A stretch of 5,751 nt of DNA from Bacteroidota bacterium (lineage in GTDB: Bacteria; Bacteroidota; Bacteroidia; Chitinophagales; LD1), in NCBI GenBank assembly GCA_003165135.1, contig PLSN01000393.1, positions 4,214-9,964 of the forward strand. The letters run 5' to 3'. The notes below the pieces were generated by a model. The model searched no databases and was not told where the DNA came from. It saw nothing but the letters and a program-made list of their open reading frames with translations. The position numbers and the translations under genes are program-made. Shown here piece after piece: positions 1-5,751 of this stretch. Within the stretch, counting starts at the first letter, position 1, and every line of letters begins with the position of its first letter.

Positions 1-516
1 TTCCTTCAGGAGCTTGTACGTTTCCATACATGTAGCATAATTTCCCTTAATGCCTCTTATTGTATCATGAGTCTCCTCATCCCCATCGAGACTGATTGTA
101 ATGAATGTATCGCAATCCAGTTCTTTTTTGATGAGCAGCGCAAACTCAAGGATGCGCTGAGGTGCGAGCCCGTTGGTCGTAAATGTGATGATGCGGAGTT
201 TAGGGCAGTTTTCTTTGATCAGGTGTATGATCTTCGGAAATTGATTATTGGTCGAGATCTCTCCTCCGGTGAGTGCTATCCAGAGCAGGTTGCGATTCAT
301 TTTTTTTAGAAAATTTTCTAAATCTACTAGGTCAATCTTCTTCAGATCTTCTTTTTTTATTTTCCAGATGTCGCAGTAGAGGCATTTTGAATTGCATTGA
401 GTAGTTAGTTCGACTACGATTTTATATGGGATGATACTATGCCTCTGTCCGGTAAGCTTGTAGTAAGCATGCTCCAGATTTTTTAGCGTCAGATCAAAAA
501 TAGTGCGAATCGTCAT
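1..516 (-). CDS. Radical SAM enzyme, N-terminal part (runs off left edge)
   Basis: This is the first 172 codons of a radical SAM protein; the gene continues beyond the left edge. Seen directly: the [4Fe-4S] cluster motif CNSKCLYC with Cys41, Cys45 and Cys48 (CX3CX2C, with an aromatic residue before the last Cys); a GGE motif at 84-86 of the type that contacts the SAM amino group; a TTNG strand end near 113-116; and an SLDGxxExHDxxRG stretch near 142-155, common in the MoaA/SPASM-like branch. Such enzymes cleave SAM to a 5'-deoxyadenosyl radical and modify peptides, sugars or lipids. The C-terminal half, which would show any SPASM or other auxiliary cluster, is missing, so the reaction cannot be named. 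The ATG at 516-514 was chosen because the two ATGs just upstream (524 and 521) run into a TGA within four codons. The gene lies 38 nt after the glycosyltransferase stop and is probably co-transcribed with it. Confidence 0.9.
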   Translation of the reverse strand, partial: MTIRTIFDLTLKNLEHAYYKLTGQRHSIIPYKIVVELTTQCNSKCLYCDIWKIKKEDLKKIDLVDLENFLKKMNRNLLWIALTGGEISTNNQFPKIIHLIKENCPKLRIITFTTNGLAPQRILEFALLIKKELDCDTFITISLDGDEETHDTIRGIKGNYATCMETYKLLKE

Positions 517-554
517 ATCATCATGTCAAAATTAATAGGTCCTGTTATAATTAT
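513..554 (-). other. In-frame open extension after the glycosyltransferase TAG stop
   Basis: Reading on from the TAG at 557-555 in the same frame gives 13 sense codons (first residues IIITGPINFD) and then a TGA at 515-513. That TGA overlaps the radical SAM start codon as ATGA, the classic arrangement for translational coupling. The annotated stop may therefore be a recent nonsense change, a sequencing error or a read-through site, although chance is possible over so short a stretch. The extension is not clearly membrane-spanning. Confidence 0.4.
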
Positions 555-1340
555 CTACTGGAATTTGAATAAGGTAAAAAATCTTTTGATCAGGCCGCCG
601 ACCATGAGCAGCAATTCCCGGATTAGGAAGATCGGTCCGGGGCTATGTGACAACAGAAATCGGAGATGTCTCCATCCATCCCTCCACGGGCGAAGATGTG
701 AGGGACGCCCCCTGCCATCGGGCGAGAGCACTACTGGTACTTCCGTGATCCGCAGGTGGTGTATGGTAGATGCTACGATCATCTCGGAGGCAAACTCCAT
801 ACCTGTGGTTTTGAGATCAAGAGCAAGTAAGGATGCTCTGTTGAAACCACGTAGCCCGCAGTGAAAGTCACCAATCTCGCTCCTAAAAAATAAGCGACCA
901 ATGGATGAGAGTACAGGATTGCCTAGATATTGATTCATCATGGGCATGGCTTTGGGTTTTATTTCTCCCTTAAAGCGATTGCCGATGATAAGGTCGTACC
1001 CTTCATGGAGTTTGTCTACGAAGGGCCCAAGATGACTGAAATCATAGCTCTCATCAGAGTCTCCCATGATGATATATTTGCCACGGGCAGCATGGAATGC
1101 ACCCATGAGTACACGTCCATATCCCGGCTCGTTGATCACCACGAGCCGTGCGCCACAGTCCAATACGATCTGCTGCGAACCATCGGTACTGCCATTGTCT
1201 CCGATCACAATTTCTCCGTTTATCTGGTTTTCTTCCATAAACTTTTTAGCCTTGTCGATACAACTTTTCAAAGTTTCGGCTTCATTGAGGCATGGCATCA
1301 CGATGCTGAGTTCTATATCGTTAGTATGTTCATTAAGCAT
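555..1340 (-). CDS. GT2 glycosyltransferase, polyprenyl-phosphate sugar transferase type, short form
   Basis: This 261-residue protein has a GT-A fold of family GT2, in the group that moves a sugar from a nucleotide donor to a polyprenyl phosphate or similar lipid (DPM1/DPG synthase-like). Visible motifs are SIVMPCLNE at 12-20, the nucleotide-binding DNGSTDG at 48-54, the metal-binding DSD at 94-96 followed by ESYDF, GNRFKG at 120-125, GDFHCGLRGF at 157-166, TTGMEFASEM at 178-187, and SPDGRGRP plus WRDGWRHLRF at 206-228. As I recall the family, close relatives continue after this last block into a hydrophobic, membrane-spanning C-terminus. Here only one short hydrophobic stretch (about 235-250) and a basic end remain, so the protein looks C-terminally short. 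The start at 1340 places the first strand correctly. There is no Shine-Dalgarno sequence, only an A-run before the ATG. Sugar donor and acceptor are unknown. Confidence 0.9.
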   Translation of the reverse strand: MLNEHTNDIELSIVMPCLNEAETLKSCIDKAKKFMEENQINGEIVIGDNGSTDGSQQIVLDCGARLVVINEPGYGRVLMGAFHAARGKYIIMGDSDESYDFSHLGPFVDKLHEGYDLIIGNRFKGEIKPKAMPMMNQYLGNPVLSSIGRLFFRSEIGDFHCGLRGFNRASLLALDLKTTGMEFASEMIVASTIHHLRITEVPVVLSPDGRGRPSHLRPWRDGWRHLRFLLSHSPGPIFLIRELLLMVGGLIKRFFTLFKFQ

Positions 1341-1520
1341 TTTTTGCCACAGGCGATTTGATTAAAAAAATCAGGATAAGTCTAAGACAATTTTCTCAAT
1401 ATTTTTTGAATTGGAAAATATTCAAAGGATTAAGGAATTGTTTCTCAATCTATGCCGGCAGCGAATCAAAATGTCATAGGATGTGCTTCGGAAATTAAAG
1501 TGCAGCTTAGAAGTATGATT
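1341..1520. other. A/T-rich 180-base gap between oxygenase and glycosyltransferase genes
   Basis: This is the only sizeable intergenic stretch in the window. On the minus strand it follows the oxygenase stop and leads into the glycosyltransferase. I see no T-tailed GC-rich terminator hairpin, no tRNA-like fold and no convincing Bacteroidota promoter (TTG, about 19-21 nt, TAnnTTTG). A loose sigma70-like pair in A/T-rich sequence just upstream of the ATG is too weak to call. The gap holds one A/T-rich inverted repeat and two copies of a 9-base direct repeat (tttctcaat at 1392-1400 and 1441-1449). The gap could house a secondary promoter for the GT2/radical SAM pair. Its oxygenase-proximal 14 bases (1507-1520) would become coding if the upstream gene is read with a -1 shift. 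Confidence 0.5.
1405..1426. repeat. Short inverted repeat in the intergenic gap
   Basis: Two perfect 7-base arms, tttgaat (1405-1411) and attcaaa (1420-1426), enclose an 8-base loop. The stem is A/T-rich and is not followed by a T-run on the minus strand, so it is a poor intrinsic terminator. It could be an operator-like palindrome or chance in low-complexity sequence. Confidence 0.3.
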
Positions 1521-2411
1521 TTAGTCTCTGGGAAAAAAAGAATTTGGGGCCTTTTTAGGTGCGAATCCGGCTTTGGTTTTCATCATATTCAGCAATTGTT
1601 TTAGGGATTCTGTATCGGGTTTTGGCATTGTGAAAGGTATCTGACCGACACTTTCCCCCAGATAGGGCCTTTTGCCGATGTCATTAGCGAAGTCCTTGAA
1701 GCTAATCAGAAACTCATCGTGCATAGCGAAAACCTCCAAGGCATCCTGATCAGGTATCTTATAGTGGAAATACATTTGGGCTCCTTTGGTCTTGATCCCT
1801 GCGGTGATAGCTTTGCGGACTTGAGTGCTTCTGTTTTCCGGCGAGTAGTGGATTACACTCTGATTGAGAATTACAGCTGTACCGGCCGGGACGATCATCG
1901 GAATCAGGTTTTCTCTGACTAGATCATCATTGCCAGAGAAAAAGAACGGCAAAGTGGGGGCACGGAAGACATTGAAATTGTCAAAGTGACTGCCGGGCAA
2001 GATCATGATGGGACCATTATCCGCTGTGATATCCTGAAGTGGTACCCAGCAGTTCAGCGCTACATTGGTTTTTTCGTCTACGATGGTCCAGTCCTGATGG
2101 GCTGCCAGCTCGCTATTGGCGCCAGGTACTTTGTAGAGGAAAGCTCCTCCAAAAGGCGTGTAATCCGTAAAATAATCTTCATAAGCCCTGCTGAAGACCC
2201 TGACGATCGCATCGCTGGCCGCTTTTTTATAATCAAAATTGCTGCTGTAACTGCCACTAAAAAAGCCACTTTGATTGACATCTGGATGAAGCCTGTCAAA
2301 GAGAGCATTCAGCTCCTGTACTTCGTCAGCAGTGATAAATGGCAAAACTATAAACCCCTGCCTGTCAAAGTGAAGCTGATGCTCTTCGAGTTTAAATATT
2401 CTTTTAGCCAT
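1521..2411 (-). CDS. Phytanoyl-CoA dioxygenase (PhyH) family Fe(II)/2OG oxygenase, 296 aa
   Basis: This is a single-domain PhyH-family oxygenase, expected to hydroxylate an unactivated carbon using Fe(II), O2 and 2-oxoglutarate. The iron ligands are His105 and Asp107 (AHQDW) and His188 (IHYSPEN). Arg199, 11 residues after the distal His, matches the 2OG-binding Arg of human PHYH (His264/Arg275). Lys94, 11 residues before His105, is shared by every complete domain of the cluster. Other family blocks are the N-terminal FDRQGFIVLPF (15-25), WVPLQDITADNG (122-133), PGSH (139-142) and the C-terminal block with GKRPYLG (246-252). The ATG overlaps the TGA of the upstream oxygenase by one base (TGATG), so translation is probably coupled. 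The start is supported by alignment to its neighbours. Unlike them it lacks the amphipathic C-terminal tail and ends in APNSFFPRD. A T7 run sits six codons before the stop, and a -1 shift there would add a tail matching its neighbours, so the annotated 3' end is doubtful. The substrate is unknown. Confidence 0.92.
   Translation of the reverse strand: MAKRIFKLEEHQLHFDRQGFIVLPFITADEVQELNALFDRLHPDVNQSGFFSGSYSSNFDYKKAASDAIVRVFSRAYEDYFTDYTPFGGAFLYKVPGANSELAAHQDWTIVDEKTNVALNCWVPLQDITADNGPIMILPGSHFDNFNVFRAPTLPFFFSGNDDLVRENLIPMIVPAGTAVILNQSVIHYSPENRSTQVRKAITAGIKTKGAQMYFHYKIPDQDALEVFAMHDEFLISFKDFANDIGKRPYLGESVGQIPFTMPKPDTESLKQLLNMMKTKAGFAPKKAPNSFFPRD
1533..1539 (-). other. T7 homopolymer with T_TTT_TTT slippery pattern near the oxygenase stop
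   Basis: The coding strand reads TCT TTT TTT CCC in frame 0, which gives a perfect X_XXY_YYZ heptamer (T_TTT_TTT). In frame 0 the protein ends PNSFFPRD. After a -1 slip, or with one extra T, it ends PNSFFSQRLKSYF with a TAA at 1509-1507, giving 301 residues. The shifted end resembles the tails of the neighbouring oxygenases (IFQRIKELIS, FMSKLKEFFA). I saw no obvious downstream stem-loop, so a sequencing indel, a real indel mutation or polymerase slippage is as likely as programmed ribosomal frameshifting. Confidence 0.5.
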
Positions 2412-3388
2412 CAGCTGATCAGCTCTTTAATGCGTTGGAAAATATTTTTTGGAACGGGTGCTGGATTGACTGGTATTTCCGCGGGCTCAGGTTTTGCTTC
2501 TACTTTAGGTCTGGCTTTTTCAATCAATGCTCGCGCATTGCTTTTCGGGAAATGGTTATTCATAAAGACAATGTCAATAGCCGGAAAATCATAATCAATC
2601 ATTCCAAGTGACACTCCAATTTTTGGTCTGTCACGGATATTTTCGCCGAACTGTTCAAAGTTGGTCATGAAACTATCATCTTGGGCGAATACTTCTACTT
2701 TTTTGCTATGCTCCGATTTATTCCAGTAATAAGTGCGAAACTCAGTATCGCGGTGCGCAAAATACGTATTTGTGACGATTCTAATTTTGTCTGAGTAGTT
2801 GGGCGGGGAGAAATGAATGATACTCTGATCAAAAAATACAGCTTGGCCAGCCTTGATTAGCACAGGCTGAAGGTAGTCGATCACTTCACCCATGATAGGA
2901 GCGAAAAACTCAGGAATACTGCTGCTGCGATATGTCGGGAAAAGCCTATGGCTGCCTGGTAGGACAAACAGTGCCCCGTTTTCAATAGTCAGGTCGCAGA
3001 GTGGCACCCATATATTGATGCCAGTATACTTGCTTTCGTCTATGAGGCTCATATCCTGATGCACACACATACCGCTCTCAGGTCCGGGAGATTTGACTAT
3101 AAATGAACCACACATTACTTTCACATCCTGACAATATTCATCGATGCTCCTTTCGCAGATTCTTCTGATCCCTTGGTCTGCTGCGGTTCGATAGTTTTTG
3201 TCTTTGGAAAAAGTGCTAGGGAAAAATCCTTTTTCATCCTCAGGGTGTAGGCGATAATATAATGCCTCAAGATCATTGATCTCAGACTCATTATAAAAAG
3301 GCAAAATGATAAAACCGTTTTTCTCAAACTCGGCTTGATTTTTTTCATCTCTGAAAACACGCAGCATATGATTGGGAAATTGAAACAT
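2411..3388 (-). CDS. Phytanoyl-CoA dioxygenase (PhyH) family Fe(II)/2OG oxygenase with tail, 325 aa
   Basis: This is a single PhyH domain (about 10-270) followed by a Pro/Glu/Lys-rich linker (about 292-313) and a short amphipathic C-terminal helix, KNIFQRIKELIS (314-325). The iron ligands are His110, Asp112 and His192 (IHFSPPN). The predicted 2OG-binding residue is Arg203 and the conserved Lys is Lys99. After the HQD motif this copy has Met113 where the other domains have Trp, which may alter the active-site pocket. Further blocks are WVPLCDLTIENG (127-138), PGSHR (144-148) and RDRPKIG (252-258). The start at 3388 has a purine-rich AAAGAAAAG stretch upstream. Met8 (codon at 3367) is a real alternative, because MLRVFRDEK aligns with the first residues of the preceding gene's product. 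The upstream gene ends 21 nt away with tandem TAA stops, and the stop of this gene overlaps the next ATG by one base. Confidence 0.93.
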   Translation of the reverse strand: MFQFPNHMLRVFRDEKNQAEFEKNGFIILPFYNESEINDLEALYYRLHPEDEKGFFPSTFSKDKNYRTAADQGIRRICERSIDEYCQDVKVMCGSFIVKSPGPESGMCVHQDMSLIDESKYTGINIWVPLCDLTIENGALFVLPGSHRLFPTYRSSSIPEFFAPIMGEVIDYLQPVLIKAGQAVFFDQSIIHFSPPNYSDKIRIVTNTYFAHRDTEFRTYYWNKSEHSKKVEVFAQDDSFMTNFEQFGENIRDRPKIGVSLGMIDYDFPAIDIVFMNNHFPKSNARALIEKARPKVEAKPEPAEIPVNPAPVPKNIFQRIKELIS

Positions 3389-3409
3389 ATCTTTTCTTTG
3401 GATAGTTTA

Positions 3410-5332
3410 TTATGCTCCGACGAGTCTATTTTTAATTTCTTTAGCAATATTTTTCAGGGTATACTTTTCTGAGAAGCTCCTGATGTCTACCCAATTGTAT
3501 TCTGCCTTTTTCTCCACAGGAGGCTCTTCTATTACTGGCTCTGATAGTTTCTGCGCAGGCTCTTCCTGTTTGGGAAGGCCGGTAAGGTTACCGAACAGCT
3601 TCGCCAGCTTTTCTGTCATGGGTATATTGAATGTATTGCCCGAGGCCTTGATGATATCGACCATCTCATCCGTCGTGTATTTGGTAAATTCATATGACAC
3701 CTCAGTAGGGGTACCATAGCCTTCAATCAGCTGTTTGGCATCATACATGCGGGATAGAGACGCGTTGTCGTATTTCAGATAGAAATCCTCGTCCACATTG
3801 TAGCGTAGCATAGTCTTGAATGTGCCATCCGGTTTCATATAGTAGTGTACGAGCTGCGCATCCTGTTGAGTCACGCCGACACCGACTGCCAAGCGTACCT
3901 GTGAGGATACATTTGGCGGGGAAGCGTGGAATGTTCGATTATCAAACATCAGCACCTCTCCTGCTTTCATATCTAGGGTGTGCAGATAGGGGAAAATGCT
4001 GAACATATGGTCGCTAAGTGGCACCGGGCACTGCGGTGAGGGTGAGGGACGATGACTTTGCATGAATTTATGACTGCCTCTGATTACTCCCATCTCGCCG
4101 TTGTCGAGAGTAGTGTCTACTAGTGTGATCCAGCAGGTGATAGAACAGTATCCTTGTTCCTCATTGTCTGCGAAGCTCCAGTCCTGATGCGCTGGTACGA
4201 CACCTTTAGGATTTACTTCTTTGACCACATAGCTCGCTACAAAGGGTTTAAAATTCTCGAGATGTTCACTTAGTCTCGGTAACGCAATACTCCATACCTT
4301 ATCTCTGATTTCGCGGCACATGTCTTTGTCTGTGTTGTCCATGCTAATATGAAAACCGAATCCTCTTTCATCGTTAAGATGTTTCGATTCATAAAACTCC
4401 TTTAGCTCTTTAACCTCGTCATCTTTGAGCAGAGAGAATACGGCATATCCTTCTTTTTCAAAAAAGTCTTGTTGGGATTTGTCTTTAAAGATAGGGATCA
4501 TTTTATACATGGCTTCAGATTTTTTGTGAAGAAAGTTTTGTTTCATGCATCTGTATTCAGCTGCTGAAATGAAGTGTTGATCGTAGTCAAAAGTCCGCTG
4601 CAGATCGCCAAATGCAGGTCGCTGCCCTATCTGGGTATTATATTGTTGAAAGAAATTTTCATCTACGTAGTACTGCTCTACTTTTCCGGATTCACCATGA
4701 TAGAACATGAGCTGAGCGCGCGAGTCGATCAATCCATAGGTCACAGCGATACGGGACTCACCCTCCATATTGGGGGGTGATGCATGGAGCAGTGCCTGTG
4801 AAAAAATTAATGCCTCACCCGCTTTCATAGGGAGGAGCTTCAGGTCCTGTCTTAGGAGGTATTGCACATCTCTAAATGAATCAGGCAGTGACGGTGAGCG
4901 GAGCGCATCGCTGAAACGGTGACTGCCATCTATTACCTGAATGGCGCCGTTTCTCTCATTTACATCTTGCAGGGGGATCCATATCGTGACCCCATCAAAG
5001 TTCGGTTCGTCTACTACCGTCCAGTCCTGATGGATTGTCATTTCGCTTTTGACTCCGGGTTGTTTATTCAGAAAACAGCCACCCAGTTTTTTTATTTCAG
5101 CAAAGTGATCTGCTACTCCAGGCCCAAGCATTGATTCGATCTTCTGGTTGATACTTTTTTTATGCGCTTCATCTGTATTGAAAGTACTAGAATAAAAACC
5201 ATCCGGTATCTCCAAGTGTGTGCTAATAAAGAACTCACGCAGGTCAGAGACCTGTTCTTTATTCAAGAAGGGGATAACAACATAACCCTGAAGGTCAAAT
5301 TGCTTTTGGAATTTTTCATTTCTGAAGAGCAT
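3410..5332 (-). CDS. Two-domain (tandem fused) PhyH-family Fe(II)/2OG oxygenase, 640 aa
   Basis: Two complete PhyH domains lie in one polypeptide, against the usual single domain of about 270-330 residues. Domain 1 (about 1-250) has His101, Asp103 (HQDW), His183 (HASPPN), Arg194 and Lys90. Domain 2 (about 278-530) has His382, Asp384 (HQDW), His469 (HASPPN), Arg480 and Lys371. Both keep the full iron and 2OG set, so both are probably active. Domain 2 opens at Met278 with IFKDKSQQDFFEKEGY, which lines up with the start of the single-domain neighbours and suggests fusion of two formerly separate genes. After domain 2 come a helical stretch, an acidic/Pro-rich linker (about 586-608) and an amphipathic tail, LKNIAKEIKNRLVGA (626-640). 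The start at 5332 gives MLFRNEKFQ, the same opening as the paralogues. It lies 35 nt after the preceding oxygenase gene and 21 nt before the next. A two-step or two-site hydroxylation role is inference only. Confidence 0.93.
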   Translation of the reverse strand: MLFRNEKFQKQFDLQGYVVIPFLNKEQVSDLREFFISTHLEIPDGFYSSTFNTDEAHKKSINQKIESMLGPGVADHFAEIKKLGGCFLNKQPGVKSEMTIHQDWTVVDEPNFDGVTIWIPLQDVNERNGAIQVIDGSHRFSDALRSPSLPDSFRDVQYLLRQDLKLLPMKAGEALIFSQALLHASPPNMEGESRIAVTYGLIDSRAQLMFYHGESGKVEQYYVDENFFQQYNTQIGQRPAFGDLQRTFDYDQHFISAAEYRCMKQNFLHKKSEAMYKMIPIFKDKSQQDFFEKEGYAVFSLLKDDEVKELKEFYESKHLNDERGFGFHISMDNTDKDMCREIRDKVWSIALPRLSEHLENFKPFVASYVVKEVNPKGVVPAHQDWSFADNEEQGYCSITCWITLVDTTLDNGEMGVIRGSHKFMQSHRPSPSPQCPVPLSDHMFSIFPYLHTLDMKAGEVLMFDNRTFHASPPNVSSQVRLAVGVGVTQQDAQLVHYYMKPDGTFKTMLRYNVDEDFYLKYDNASLSRMYDAKQLIEGYGTPTEVSYEFTKYTTDEMVDIIKASGNTFNIPMTEKLAKLFGNLTGLPKQEEPAQKLSEPVIEEPPVEKKAEYNWVDIRSFSEKYTLKNIAKEIKNRLVGA

Positions 5333-5367
5333 AAATCTGTTTAATCAGTATCAAATCTGACATGGGC

Positions 5368-5751
5368 TCAGGCAAAAAACTCCTTGAGTTTGGACATAAA
5401 ATTTTTCCTTTGCGGTTCATCATAGCCCGGAGCACCCAGGCGATCTGCGAATTCCTTTTCATCGATATTCCTGTGTTTAAACGGGATCCTTCTGACGCGT
5501 TTCACATTCCCCGGATTTTTCCACGGATTGAACTGCATATAGAAATCTATATCTACCTCAAGCATTTCGACCTCATCATGACTGACTGATGGATTCATAT
5601 AATAGTGTATGGACGGCATCTCGGACGGTATACAGATTAGCTGTATGGCCAAGCGGAGCTCGTTGGTCTTATTGAGTGCTGAGTAGTGTACAATACTGTC
5701 ATCCAGTATGACACAGTCTCCGGCTCTCGTTTCCAACGGAATTAGATATTT
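5368..5751 (-). CDS. PhyH-family oxygenase, C-terminal part (runs off right edge)
   Basis: This is the last 128 codons of a fourth PhyH gene. The frame is open to the window edge and a TTG codon at 5736 is internal, not a start. The visible residues begin KYLIPLETRAGDCVILDDSIVHY, the strand before and around the distal iron ligand (His22 of the visible part), with the 2OG-type Arg 11 residues later (Arg33). The HxD motif lies outside the window. The distal motif reads HYSALN instead of the HxSPPN of most copies. The block after it (HYYMNP...VDIDFYMQFN) is closest to domain 2 of the following 640-residue protein (HYYMKP...VDEDFYLKYD). The protein ends in an amphipathic tail, KNFMSKLKEFFA, like its neighbours. 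As the most upstream gene seen, it would be first or internal in the operon; the promoter is outside the window. The family call is firm, the substrate unknown. Confidence 0.88.
   Translation of the reverse strand, partial: KYLIPLETRAGDCVILDDSIVHYSALNKTNELRLAIQLICIPSEMPSIHYYMNPSVSHDEVEMLEVDIDFYMQFNPWKNPGNVKRVRRIPFKHRNIDEKEFADRLGAPGYDEPQRKNFMSKLKEFFA

Noticed and set aside
527..534. TAATTTTG on the minus strand, matching the Bacteroidota -7 element TAnnTTTG, before the radical SAM gene
   Set aside because: There is no TTG at the expected -33 distance, and transcription would start only a few bases before the ATG. Probably chance in A/T-rich sequence.
1359..1373. tgatt-aaaaa-aatca mini-hairpin near the glycosyltransferase start
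   Set aside because: A five-base A/T stem in low-complexity sequence is expected by chance and has no terminator features.
1986..2594. 202-codon plus-strand open frame across two oxygenase genes
   Set aside because: It is antisense to two well-supported PhyH genes, crosses their junction and has no recognisable domain. The same holds for the other plus-strand frames at 523-864, 930-1361, 1066-1365 and 3483-3719.
2088..5032. Exact 12-base repeat ccagtcctgatg at 2088-2099, 4178-4189 and 5021-5032
   Set aside because: It encodes the conserved HQDW iron-binding motif in three PhyH domains and is explained by protein homology, not by a regulatory or mobile repeat.
5734..5736. TTG as the start codon of the right-edge oxygenase
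   Set aside because: The frame is open upstream to the window edge and the preceding residues (KYLIP) continue the conserved strand before the distal His. The codon is internal Leu.
1..5751. CRISPR array, tRNA/rRNA genes, insertion sequence or phage functions
   Set aside because: No regularly spaced repeats, structured RNA signatures, transposase motifs or terminal inverted repeats were seen on either strand.

Overview
The window carries six genes, all on the minus strand, so it is read from right to left. The right-hand 4.2 kb (1521-5751) is a run of four adjacent genes that all encode Fe(II)/2-oxoglutarate-dependent oxygenases of the phytanoyl-CoA dioxygenase (PhyH) family. They hold five PhyH domains in total because the 640-residue gene is a two-domain fusion. 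The first gene of the run (5368-5751) is cut by the window edge. After a 180-base gap come a GT2 glycosyltransferase of the polyprenyl-phosphate sugar transferase type (555-1340) and the first 172 codons of a radical SAM enzyme (1-516), cut by the left edge.

The organism is most likely a member of the Bacteroidota. The genes lack clear Shine-Dalgarno sequences and have A/T-rich leaders instead, and the gene mix (PhyH oxygenases beside a GT2 enzyme and a radical SAM enzyme) suits surface-glycan or specialised-metabolite loci of that phylum. This is an inference of moderate strength; no marker gene is present.

All complete PhyH domains keep the His-x-Asp...His iron triad, an Arg exactly 11 residues after the distal His, and a Lys exactly 11 residues before the HxD motif. 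They therefore look like active enzymes rather than decaying copies. Spacing is tight (35 nt, 21 nt, then a 1-nt TGATG overlap), which suggests one operon. The GT2/radical SAM pair may belong to the same transcript or have its own start in the 180-base gap. The simplest reading is a modification cassette that hydroxylates one substrate at several positions and adds a sugar. The substrate cannot be told from the sequence.

Two small details deserve attention. First, three of the oxygenases end in a similar short amphipathic tail (KN-hydrophobic...K...). The 296-residue oxygenase lacks this tail in its annotated frame, but a -1 shift at a T7 run near its stop codon gives a matching tail. Second, the glycosyltransferase stops early for its family, and reading through its TAG stop leads in frame to a TGA that overlaps the radical SAM start codon as ATGA.
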